Of a DNA stretch of 15,711 nucleotides, positions 6,731 through 13,247 are shown in pieces. The number at the start of each line of letters is the position of its first letter. Within the stretch, counting starts at the first letter, position 1. The DNA is from Neptuniibacter sp. (lineage in GTDB: Bacteria; Pseudomonadota; Gammaproteobacteria; Pseudomonadales; Balneatricaceae). The notes beneath the pieces are model-generated. The model made no database searches. It saw only the letters and a list, made by a program, of their open reading frames with translations, and was not told the DNA's origin. The stretch covers positions 1 to 15,711 of the forward strand of contig JAIBDV010000022.1 of assembly GCA_024686055.1 (NCBI GenBank), in the 5' to 3' direction. The position numbers and the translations under genes are program-made.

Positions 6731-7183
6731 TCAGGCCAGCTGTTCCATCCAGTCTTTCACCCAGTCACGGGCATCTTCATCTGGCAGTGGCTGGGTACAG
6801 GCATCCACCTCAAAGCGGTCACCAATACGCACCGCACCACAGTCGGCCAGAATCGCATCCACATCTTTACCCGCCTGACAGAATGTCTGATGGTAGGTCT
6901 GGTCACCCAGCGCCACGATGCCGTAACGGATATGCGACAGATCAGGTTTGTTCTCTTTCAGAAAGTCACAGAATGGAATGATGTTATCCGGCAGCTCACC
7001 ATCCCCATGGGTGGAACAGCTCACCAGCATCACCTCGCGGTTAGCCAGATCCAGCTCATCCGCACAGGGTTCTTCATGCAGGCTCACCGCATGGCTCATC
7101 TCTTCCAGCACTTCCTGCAGGGCATCCGCCACCATCTGTGCGTTGCCGGATTCAGTCCCTACCAGAATGGCAATATCAGTCAT
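6731..7183 (-). CDS. Flavodoxin / MioC-like FMN protein
   Basis: The 150-residue protein is a single flavodoxin-like domain. The phosphate-binding loop GTESGNA is at residues 9-15, and the FMN ring loops are at 57-67 (STHGDGELPDN) and 91-106 (ALGDQTYHQTFCQAGK). This is the MioC/YqcA/diflavin-reductase type rather than a long-chain flavodoxin. It is a soluble one- or two-electron carrier. GGAGG lies 5 bases before ATAGG-ATG style start sites, supporting the ATG at 7183. It is the first gene after the divergent promoter and is followed 70 bases later by paaN. The standard paa pathway uses the iron-sulfur flavoprotein PaaE as reductase and has no flavodoxin, so its presence here is unusual. An electron-transfer role with the PaaA-like protein encoded opposite is an inference. 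Confidence 0.88.
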   Translation of the reverse strand: MTDIAILVGTESGNAQMVADALQEVLEEMSHAVSLHEEPCADELDLANREVMLVSCSTHGDGELPDNIIPFCDFLKENKPDLSHIRYGIVALGDQTYHQTFCQAGKDVDAILADCGAVRIGDRFEVDACTQPLPDEDARDWVKDWMEQLA

Positions 7184-7381
7184 CCTATCCTCCAGGATCA
7201 GTGTCTAACAGGCCTGTCACAACACAGCATCTTCTTCACCTTTAGTTCAACCTGATTCATATCAGCTCAAACTTGGCATCCGCTGTGGTGCACGCTACCA
7301 GGCCAATTCTCTATGATTTGGGACGATACACCAAAGCATGTGATACGAAAAGAAGATTGTGATTTTAAAATATTGTATCCC

Positions 7382-7410
7382 TTTATAATTTTGCGTTACT
7401 CTGTCATCAA
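7382..7410 (-). promoter_or_regulatory. Promoter for the flavodoxin-paaN transcript
   Basis: On the minus strand TTGATG (7410-7405) and TATAAA (7387-7382) are separated by exactly 17 bases, a good sigma-70 match. Transcription would start near 7375, giving a leader of about 190 bases before the flavodoxin gene. It overlaps the plus-strand -10 box. Confidence 0.6.
7384..7389 (+). promoter_or_regulatory. Possible -10 box for the paa operon
   Basis: A perfect TATAAT lies about 120 bases before the first gene of the plus-strand operon. The -35 position (7361-7366, GATTTT) is a weak match, so an activator may be needed. Three GATAC/GTATC copies (7325-7329, 7342-7346, 7375-7379) surround the two start regions and could be parts of operator sites. 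Confidence 0.45.
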
Positions 7411-7510
7411 CCGAGTGCCCCGTGGCAGCCAGCCCCGGCCACTCAGCTAAAGCAGAACAACAAAAAGAACACCGGCTACCGGCCCGTGCTTGGAATAAGT
7501 GAGGCTTTAT

Positions 7511-8278
7511 ATGGCAATGGATGACAAGACCCTGATCGACCGGATCGCTAACGGCGAAAAGATTCAGCAAGGTGAAGCGCTTTCCTCCGGCTACCGGGCA
7601 GAACTGATGCGTCTGATGGTGGTATTTGCAGACTCTGAACTGGCGGGTGCCGCTGGTTTTGCCAATGTAATCAACTGTGGACCCGGCCTGCGTGAACGTC
7701 AGGTTGCTGCCCAGATTGTGGCAGACAAATTTGATCACGCCGAGAAAGCACTGAACCTGCTGAAAGAGTTCGGCGTCAACCCGGCGACCTACGTTGCCTC
7801 CCACTGCTGGGATGCGCGCCTGAGCCGCACCCTGGATCTGGGTAGCCGTCGTATTGGCGGTGACAAACGGCTGAACGTATTCCACTACCCGATCCAGGGC
7901 TGGACCGATGCCCTGGTGCTGAGCACGCTGATGGGTGCGGCCTCCAACGTTCAGCTTAAAGAGCTGCGCAACTGCTCCTATGCCCCGCTGGCCGAGGTAA
8001 TGGAAAACATCATTAAAGGTGAAGAGCGTCACGCCGAACTGGGTGAACGTGGCCTGGCCAACATCACCGATGTTGAAAGTACCGCTTCTGCCCAGGGCAG
8101 CGTGGACTACTGGTATCCACGGGTTGCCGCCACCTTTGGCCGTGCTGACTCCGAGCACAACCGCCACTTCCGTGATTACGGACTGGTAAAACAGACCAAC
8201 GAAAGCCGCCTGACCGAATGGGAAGGCAAGGTAAACGATATGCTGGGCCGACTGGGCCTGAGTGTACCGGGCGCCTGA
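7511..8278 (+). CDS. PaaA-like ferritin-fold oxygenase-family protein with altered di-iron site
   Basis: The 255-residue protein belongs to the PaaA/PaaC (phenylacetic acid catabolic) family. From memory of E. coli PaaA, two blocks align without gaps: residues 42-76 (S-E to K-F-D-H) and 124-174 (F-H-Y-P to E-E-R-H). The ligands Glu43, His76, Glu171 and His174 are kept, but PaaA Glu72 is Lys73 and PaaA Asp126 is Gly142. The protein also lacks the C-terminal 50 or so residues of PaaA. It looks closer to PaaA than to PaaC. Start: ATG 7511 has GAGG 6 bases upstream, while an upstream GTG (7499) has none. It opens the paa operon, opposite the flavodoxin gene, with no PaaB, C, D or E encoded nearby. 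It might be a structural or regulatory subunit, or an enzyme with a changed metal site. The family call is firm; the function is unknown. Confidence 0.87.
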   Translation: MAMDDKTLIDRIANGEKIQQGEALSSGYRAELMRLMVVFADSELAGAAGFANVINCGPGLRERQVAAQIVADKFDHAEKALNLLKEFGVNPATYVASHCWDARLSRTLDLGSRRIGGDKRLNVFHYPIQGWTDALVLSTLMGAASNVQLKELRNCSYAPLAEVMENIIKGEERHAELGERGLANITDVESTASAQGSVDYWYPRVAATFGRADSEHNRHFRDYGLVKQTNESRLTEWEGKVNDMLGRLGLSVPGA

Positions 8279-8286
8279 GTGCTGTC

Positions 8287-8310
8287 CGCCGCCAGCCTTG
8301 GCTGGCGGCG
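8287..8310 (+). other. Intercistronic GC-rich hairpin
   Basis: CGCCGCCAGCC (8287-8297) pairs perfectly with GGCTGGCGGCG (8300-8310), 9 bases after the PaaA-like stop codon. It is followed only by CTTTACC, so it could be a weak terminator or an mRNA stabiliser that sets the first gene's level above those downstream. Confidence 0.6.
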
Positions 8311-8349
8311 CTTTACCCCGAACATTCACATCGATTCCGGTAGGTATTC

Positions 8350-9129
8350 ATGCAGGAGCTGCAAGATATTCTGGTTTCAGAGATCGCCAACGGCGTACTG
8401 ACCCTCACCCTTAATCGTCCCGCCGCGTTTAACGCCCTGCGCAACCAGCTGCTAAGCGAACTCGCCGACACGCTGGACGCCGCTGCGATCAATGACGATG
8501 TAAAAGCCGTGCTGGTCACCGGTGGTGACAGCGTATTCGCTGCCGGTGCCGACATCAAAGAGATGGCATCGCTGGATATGGTCGGCGTGATGAACGACAT
8601 CCGCCCGACCTACTGGAAACGGATCGCTGCGTTTCCCAAACCGATGATCGCTGCTGTTAACGGCTACGCTCTGGGCGGTGGCTGCGAACTGATGATGCAT
8701 TGCGACATCGTTATTGCCGGTGACAATGCCCAGTTCGGCCAGCCCGAGATCAATCTGGGCATTATTCCTGGCGCCGGTGGCACCCAGCGGCTGATCAAAG
8801 CCGTGGGTAAATCCATGGCGATGCAGATGGTGCTCAGCGGTGCTTTTATCTCCGCCAGCCAGGCCCGTGATTTTGGCCTGATCAGCGAAGTGGTCATCCC
8901 CGAGCGCACCATAGATCGTGCCCGTGAGGTCGCCAGCCTGATTGCCAGGAAGCCACCCATTGCGGTTCGACTGGCCAAAGAAGTGCTGCTTAAAGCCTTC
9001 GATACCAGCCTGGACAGCGGTCTCAACCTGGAGCGCAAAGCATTCACCCTGCTGGCCGCCACGGAAGACCGCAACGAAGGCATCGCCGCCTTCACTGAAA
9101 AACGCAAACCGAACTTTAAGGGAAAATAA
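8350..9129 (+). CDS. paaF: Enoyl-CoA hydratase PaaF (2,3-dehydroadipyl-CoA hydratase)
   Basis: The 259-residue protein is a crotonase with both hydratase glutamates, Glu113 in GGGCEL and Glu133 in GQPEINLG, the oxyanion-hole segment AAGADIKEM at 64-72, and the C-terminal EKRKPNFKGK. In phenylacetate breakdown PaaF hydrates 2,3-dehydroadipyl-CoA to 3-hydroxyadipyl-CoA in the cytosol. The name rests on its place immediately before paaG and paaH, with 2 bases between its stop and the paaG start. GGTAGG lies 5 bases before the ATG. The enoyl-CoA hydratase at 4046-4831 is a close paralogue, so the two could share or swap roles, including oxepin-CoA hydrolysis. Confidence 0.9.
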   Translation: MQELQDILVSEIANGVLTLTLNRPAAFNALRNQLLSELADTLDAAAINDDVKAVLVTGGDSVFAAGADIKEMASLDMVGVMNDIRPTYWKRIAAFPKPMIAAVNGYALGGGCELMMHCDIVIAGDNAQFGQPEINLGIIPGAGGTQRLIKAVGKSMAMQMVLSGAFISASQARDFGLISEVVIPERTIDRAREVASLIARKPPIAVRLAKEVLLKAFDTSLDSGLNLERKAFTLLAATEDRNEGIAAFTEKRKPNFKGK

Positions 9130-9131
9130 CC

Positions 9132-9923
9132 ATGTCGTACGAAACGATCGAATTTGAAATCACTGATGGTGTCGCCGTACTGACCCTGAACCGCCCTGAC
9201 AGCCTGAACAGCTTCAACACTCAGATGCATGGCGAAGTAAAGGATGCTCTTAAAGCGGTTAAAAAAAGCAAAGAGGCCCGCTGCCTGCTGATCACCGGTA
9301 ATGGCCGTGGCTTCTGTGCCGGTCAGGATCTGAGTGATCGCAACGTCGCACCAGGAACTGAAGCGCCAAACCTGGGCGAGTCTATCGAGAAAAACTACAA
9401 CCCGCTGCTGCGCACCATCAACGGGCTGGAAATGCCGGTGATCTGCGCCGTGAACGGCGTTGCAGCCGGTGCCGGTGCTAACATAGCCCTGGCCTGTGAC
9501 ATCGTGCTGGCCGCAAAATCAGCGTCCTTCATCCAGGCATTCTGCAAAATTGGCCTGGTACCTGATTCAGCCGGTACCTTCACCCTGCCCCGTCTGGTCG
9601 GCAGCGCCCGTGCGATGGGCCTGGCAATGCTGGGCGACAAAATCAAAGCCGAGCAGGCTGAGCAGTGGGGCATGATCTGGAAAGCCGTTGAAGATGACGC
9701 GCTGAAAGATGAAGCCCTGGCCATGGCCCGCCACCTGGCCACGCAGCCAACCAAAGGCCTGGCGCTGATCAAGCGCGCTATCAACGCCAGCTGGAACAAC
9801 AGCTTCGATGAGCAGCTGGACTTGGAACGCGACCTGCAGACCCTGGCCGGTCGTACCGATGACTACCGCGAAGGCGTCGCCGCTTTCATGGAAAAACGTC
9901 AGCCGAACTTCACCGGTAAATAA
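9132..9923 (+). CDS. paaG: 1,2-epoxyphenylacetyl-CoA isomerase PaaG
   Basis: The 263-residue crotonase-fold isomerase has the PaaG pattern: GFCAGQDLSDRN at about residues 60-71, AGAGAN (Asn117) where hydratases carry a catalytic Glu, and the catalytic acid Asp145 in GLVPDSAGT. PaaG converts ring-1,2-epoxyphenylacetyl-CoA to oxepin-CoA and also acts as a delta3-delta2-enoyl-CoA isomerase later in the pathway. Its presence implies that the organism has a working PaaABCE epoxidase elsewhere. It is tightly coupled to paaF (AAGGGA before the start lies at the end of paaF) and 13 bases from paaH. Confidence 0.95.
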   Translation: MSYETIEFEITDGVAVLTLNRPDSLNSFNTQMHGEVKDALKAVKKSKEARCLLITGNGRGFCAGQDLSDRNVAPGTEAPNLGESIEKNYNPLLRTINGLEMPVICAVNGVAAGAGANIALACDIVLAAKSASFIQAFCKIGLVPDSAGTFTLPRLVGSARAMGLAMLGDKIKAEQAEQWGMIWKAVEDDALKDEALAMARHLATQPTKGLALIKRAINASWNNSFDEQLDLERDLQTLAGRTDDYREGVAAFMEKRQPNFTGK

Positions 9924-9936
9924 GAGCGTACTCAGC

Positions 9937-11445
9937 ATGAGCCATCTCACTACTGAATCTGTTATTGGCGTAATCGGCGCGGGTACCATGGGTGCCGGTA
10001 TCGCCCAGGTGGCTGCCAAGGCAGGCCACCCGGTGCTGCTGTTTGATGCCATGGACGGTGCGGGCCAGCGCGGCCTTGATAACGTCGCCAAAGGCCTCAG
10101 TCGACTGGTCAGCAAAGGTAAAATGAGCCAGGCCGATCTTGACACTCTGGTCGGTCGTATCCAGGTGATCAACTCCCTGAGCGATATGGCACCCGCCGCG
10201 CTGGTGGTTGAAGCGATCGTTGAACGGCTGGATATCAAACAGCAGGTATTCGGCGAGCTGGAAAATATCTGTGGTGACACCACCATTCTGGCCTCCAACA
10301 CCTCTTCAATATCACTGACCGCTATCGGCGCAAAACTGCAACGACCACAGAACCTGGTGGGCATGCACTTCTTCAATCCGGCCCCCATCATGAAGCTGGT
10401 TGAAGTGATCAGCGGGCTTGATACTGACCCAGCTATCGCTGAAGCGATTTATGCGCTGTCCGCGGCCTGGGGTAAAAAACCGGTCCACGCAAAATCCACC
10501 CCCGGCTTTATCGTTAACCGGGTCGCCCGGCCCTTCTATGCCGAAGGCATGCGCGTGGTACAGGAAGGCGGTACCGACGTCGCCACCATGGACGCCCTGC
10601 TCAAGCAGTGCGGTGGCTTTCGCATGGGGCCGTTCGAGCTGATGGACCTGATTGGCCACGACGTTAACTACGCCGTGACCACCTCAGTATTCCAGGCCTA
10701 CTACAACGACCCACGTTTCCAGCCCTCGCTGCTGCAGCTGGAGCTGGTGAACGCCGGTCACCTGGGCCGTAAAACCGGCAAAGGCTTCTATAACTACGCC
10801 GAGGGTGCTGAGGCACCTCAGCCACAAACCGCCACCGCAGGCACCGCCCCGCGCAGTGTGATCGTGGAAGGTAACCTGGGCGTCGCCGAACCGCTGGTCG
10901 CGCTGCTTGAAGGCGCAGGTATCCCGCTGACCCGCGTAGAGGGCAACGGCAGGCTGCGCGTTGATGACGCCACACTGATGCTGACTAACGGCCAGTTTTC
11001 CACCCGCCGCGCGGCCAAACAGGGTAACCGCAACCTGATTCAGTTTGATCTGGCACTGGATTACAGCCATGCCAGCCGCATCGCCCTGGCCCCGGCGGAC
11101 CAGGCCGAACAGAGTGCCATCGACGCTGCCGTGGGCCTGTTTCAGGCGCTGGGTAAGCACGTCACCCTGATCGACGACATTCCCGGCATGGCCGTTATGC
11201 GCACCGTCGCGATGCTGGCGAACGAAGGCTTTGATGCGACAAATCAGGGCGTCTGTTCTGAAGATGCGGTAGATATAGCCATGCAGGGCGGTGTCAACTA
11301 TCCGCAAGGACCTATCCACTGGGCCCGCCAGATTGGCCTGGCAAAAGTACTTACCGTGCTGGATAACCTGGCCCGCAATTATGGCGAAGATCGCTACCGC
11401 GCCAGCCCGCTGCTGCGCCGTCGAGTCGCCGGCGGTGCCCTGTGA
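9937..11445 (+). CDS. paaH: 3-hydroxyadipyl-CoA dehydrogenase PaaH
   Basis: The 502-residue protein has an N-terminal NAD-binding domain with GVIGAGTMGAG (residues 11-21), the catalytic His144 in GMHFFNPAP, a first C-terminal 3HCDH domain (to about residue 290, ending in RKTGKGFYNYAEG) and a second, divergent 3HCDH domain up to the C-terminus. This two-domain length of about 500 matches PaaH. It oxidises 3-hydroxyadipyl-CoA to 3-oxoadipyl-CoA with NAD+. The start at 9937 (MSHLTTESV) is chosen because homology begins there; the open frame runs further upstream but overlaps paaG. The stop codon overlaps the GTG start of paaI. Confidence 0.94.
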   Translation: MSHLTTESVIGVIGAGTMGAGIAQVAAKAGHPVLLFDAMDGAGQRGLDNVAKGLSRLVSKGKMSQADLDTLVGRIQVINSLSDMAPAALVVEAIVERLDIKQQVFGELENICGDTTILASNTSSISLTAIGAKLQRPQNLVGMHFFNPAPIMKLVEVISGLDTDPAIAEAIYALSAAWGKKPVHAKSTPGFIVNRVARPFYAEGMRVVQEGGTDVATMDALLKQCGGFRMGPFELMDLIGHDVNYAVTTSVFQAYYNDPRFQPSLLQLELVNAGHLGRKTGKGFYNYAEGAEAPQPQTATAGTAPRSVIVEGNLGVAEPLVALLEGAGIPLTRVEGNGRLRVDDATLMLTNGQFSTRRAAKQGNRNLIQFDLALDYSHASRIALAPADQAEQSAIDAAVGLFQALGKHVTLIDDIPGMAVMRTVAMLANEGFDATNQGVCSEDAVDIAMQGGVNYPQGPIHWARQIGLAKVLTVLDNLARNYGEDRYRASPLLRRRVAGGAL

Positions 11446-11894
11446 CCCCTTCAGCAGCTCAGGCATTAGCCCAGGCCTGCTCAGCGGCAATGCATGAAAA
11501 CGACCATGCCGCCCAGGCGATGGGAATTGAGATCACCGAGATCAGCCCCGGCAACGCCAGCCTGACCATGACTGTGCGTAAAGACATGCTCAACGGCCAC
11601 GCCATGAGCCATGGCGGCTTTATGTTTGCCCTGTGCGATACCGCCTTTGCTCATGCCTGTAACAGCTACAACCGGGTAACCGTGGCCAGCGGCTGCACCA
11701 TTGATTACATCGCCCCGGGGTTTGAGGGTGATCTGCTCACCGCCGTGGCCCGCGAGCGTCAGCGTAAAGGCCGTACCGGTGTTTACGATGTCACGCTCTA
11801 TAACCAGAACAATGAAGAACTGGCGTATTTTCGCGGCAAGTCCTATCAGATCCAGGGCAGCCTTGTTGAAACAGGTCTTGAGACCGACATCTGA
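11442..11894 (+). CDS. paaI: Hydroxyphenylacetyl-CoA thioesterase PaaI
   Basis: The 150-residue hot-dog-fold thioesterase has NGH-x-MSHGG (residues 51-59) and the catalytic Asp66 in LCDTAFAHACN, as in PaaI. It hydrolyses dead-end hydroxyphenylacetyl-CoA and related thioesters, recovering CoA. The GTG start overlaps the paaH stop as GTGA, indicating translational coupling. The N-terminus QACSAAMHENDHAAQAMGI lines up with E. coli PaaI with only a few extra residues, which supports this start. The ribosome site is weak, consistent with coupling. Confidence 0.93.
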   Translation: MTPSAAQALAQACSAAMHENDHAAQAMGIEITEISPGNASLTMTVRKDMLNGHAMSHGGFMFALCDTAFAHACNSYNRVTVASGCTIDYIAPGFEGDLLTAVARERQRKGRTGVYDVTLYNQNNEELAYFRGKSYQIQGSLVETGLETDI

Positions 11895-11903
11895 GTTTGA
11901 CAG

Positions 11904-11929
11904 GCAGCTGCGCCACCGCGCGCAGCTGC
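11904..11929 (+). other. Intercistronic perfect hairpin before paaJ
   Basis: GCAGCTGCGC (11904-11913) pairs with GCGCAGCTGC (11920-11929), with a 6-base loop, 4 bases before the GGAGAG ribosome site of paaJ. There is no T run. It may protect the mRNA or tune paaJ translation. Confidence 0.55.
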
Positions 11930-11945
11930 AACAGGAGAGAGTTCG

Positions 11946-13151
11946 ATGAAAGACGCTTTTATCTGTGATGCGATCCGCACCCCTTTTGGCCGCTACGGTG
12001 GCGGCCTGGCCAAGGTCCGCGCCGATGATCTGGGCGCAATCCCGATCAAAGCGCTGATGGAGCGCAACCCGGATGTTGACTGGAGCCAGGTAGATGATGT
12101 GATCTACGGCAACGCCAACCAGGCCGGTGAAGATAACCGCAACGTCGCCCGCATGTCTGCACTGCTGGCGGGGCTGCCCACCACAGTGCCAGGCACCACC
12201 CTGAACCGGCTGTGTGGCTCCGGTATCGACTCCGTCGGTATGGCGGCCCGTTCAATCAAGTCCGGCGAAACCGAGCTGATGATCGCCGGGGGATGTGAAT
12301 CCATGTCCCGCGCGCCGTTCGTGATGGGCAAAGCCGAAGCCGCCTTCAGCCGCAGTGCCGAAATTTTCGACACCACCATCGGCTGGCGTTTCATCAATAA
12401 GAAAATGAAAGCAGAATTCGGCGTCGACAGCATGCCGGAAACGGCTGAGAACGTGGCTGAAGACTTTAATATCAGCCGGGAAGATCAGGACGCCTTCGCC
12501 ATACGCAGCCAGCAGAAAGCCGGTGCCGCAATGGAAGCCGGGCTCTTCAATCAAGAGATCACCCCGGTGATCATTCCTCAACGCAAAGGCGAGCCCTTAG
12601 TTGTCGATACCGACGAGCACCCTCGCCCGTCCACCAGTATGGAAGCGCTGGCTAAGCTGGGTACGCCTTTCCGTGACAACGGTTCGGTGACCGCCGGTAA
12701 TGCCTCCGGGGTGAACGATGGTGCCTGTGCTCTGCTGCTCGCCTCCGCCGAAGCCGCTGAAAAATATGGTCTGACACCCAAAGCACGTGTTGTCGCTATG
12801 GCCACCGTCGGACTGGAACCCCGTATTATGGGCTTTGGCCCGGCGCCTGCTACCCGTAAAGTGCTGGAAAAAGCAGGCCTGACGCTGGCCGACATGGATG
12901 TGATTGAGCTCAACGAAGCCTTCGCCTCTCAGGGGCTGGCGGTGATGCGTGATCTGGGCTTGCCTGATGACGCCAGCCATGTAAATCCGAACGGCGGTGC
13001 CATCGCGCTGGGTCACCCTCTGGGTGCCAGCGGTGCCCGCCTGGTTACAACCGCGATGTACCAGCTGCATCGCACTGGAGGTCGTTACGCCCTGTGCACC
13101 ATGTGTATTGGTGTGGGTCAGGGGATCGCGATCATCATCGAGCGGGTCTGA
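11946..13151 (+). CDS. paaJ: 3-oxoadipyl-CoA/3-oxo-5,6-dehydrosuberyl-CoA thiolase PaaJ
   Basis: The 401-residue protein is a thiolase of the PcaF/PaaJ type. The nucleophile Cys90 sits in NRLCGSGID, His357 in GGAIALGHPLGASGARL, and Cys387 in CTMCIG. The N-terminus DAFICDAIRTPFGRYGG is typical of beta-ketoadipyl-CoA thiolases. In this pathway the enzyme acts twice, on 3-oxo-5,6-dehydrosuberyl-CoA and on 3-oxoadipyl-CoA, releasing acetyl-CoA and finally succinyl-CoA. It has a good ribosome site (GGAGAG) and lies 51 bases after paaI, with a hairpin between them. The protocatechuate pathway thiolase PcaF is nearly identical in type; the paa context decides the name. Confidence 0.95.
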   Translation: MKDAFICDAIRTPFGRYGGGLAKVRADDLGAIPIKALMERNPDVDWSQVDDVIYGNANQAGEDNRNVARMSALLAGLPTTVPGTTLNRLCGSGIDSVGMAARSIKSGETELMIAGGCESMSRAPFVMGKAEAAFSRSAEIFDTTIGWRFINKKMKAEFGVDSMPETAENVAEDFNISREDQDAFAIRSQQKAGAAMEAGLFNQEITPVIIPQRKGEPLVVDTDEHPRPSTSMEALAKLGTPFRDNGSVTAGNASGVNDGACALLLASAEAAEKYGLTPKARVVAMATVGLEPRIMGFGPAPATRKVLEKAGLTLADMDVIELNEAFASQGLAVMRDLGLPDDASHVNPNGGAIALGHPLGASGARLVTTAMYQLHRTGGRYALCTMCIGVGQGIAIIIERV

Positions 13152-13161
13152 CCGGCCCCGA

Positions 13162-13198
13162 CGGCGGTGCCACGCTATGCCAGGTAGTGGTGCCACCG
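13162..13198 (+). other. Intercistronic hairpin between paaJ and paaK
   Basis: CGGCGGTGCCAC (13162-13173) pairs with GTGGTGCCACCG (13187-13198) over 12 positions, with one mismatch and two G-T pairs, around a 13-base loop. No T run follows. The gap 13152-13247 otherwise shows no clear promoter. The structure may modulate paaK expression. Confidence 0.45.
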
Positions 13199-13247
13199 TT
13201 GAATCGACTCTACAAAAACGCTTCAGACGTTCAGGACAATAATAATC

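Noticed and set aside
7339..7353. Possible PaaX-like operator (ATGTGATACGAAA resembles the E. coli PaaX site)
   Set aside because: Only one half with two or more mismatches, no matching inverted half at the right distance, and no PaaX gene in view.
7295..8329. Long minus-strand open frame of 344 codons opposite the PaaA-like gene
   Set aside because: It is the antisense shadow of a protein that aligns well to PaaA; its own product shows no recognisable domain and runs through the divergent promoter region.
9808..9936. Upstream extension of the paaH reading frame
   Set aside because: It lies within the 3' end of paaG in another frame and has no similarity to the NAD-domain N-terminus; the family starts at 9937.
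10684..11490. Minus-strand open frame of 268 codons inside paaH
   Set aside because: Antisense shadow of the second half of paaH, which has clear 3HCDH domains and the HFFNP motif.
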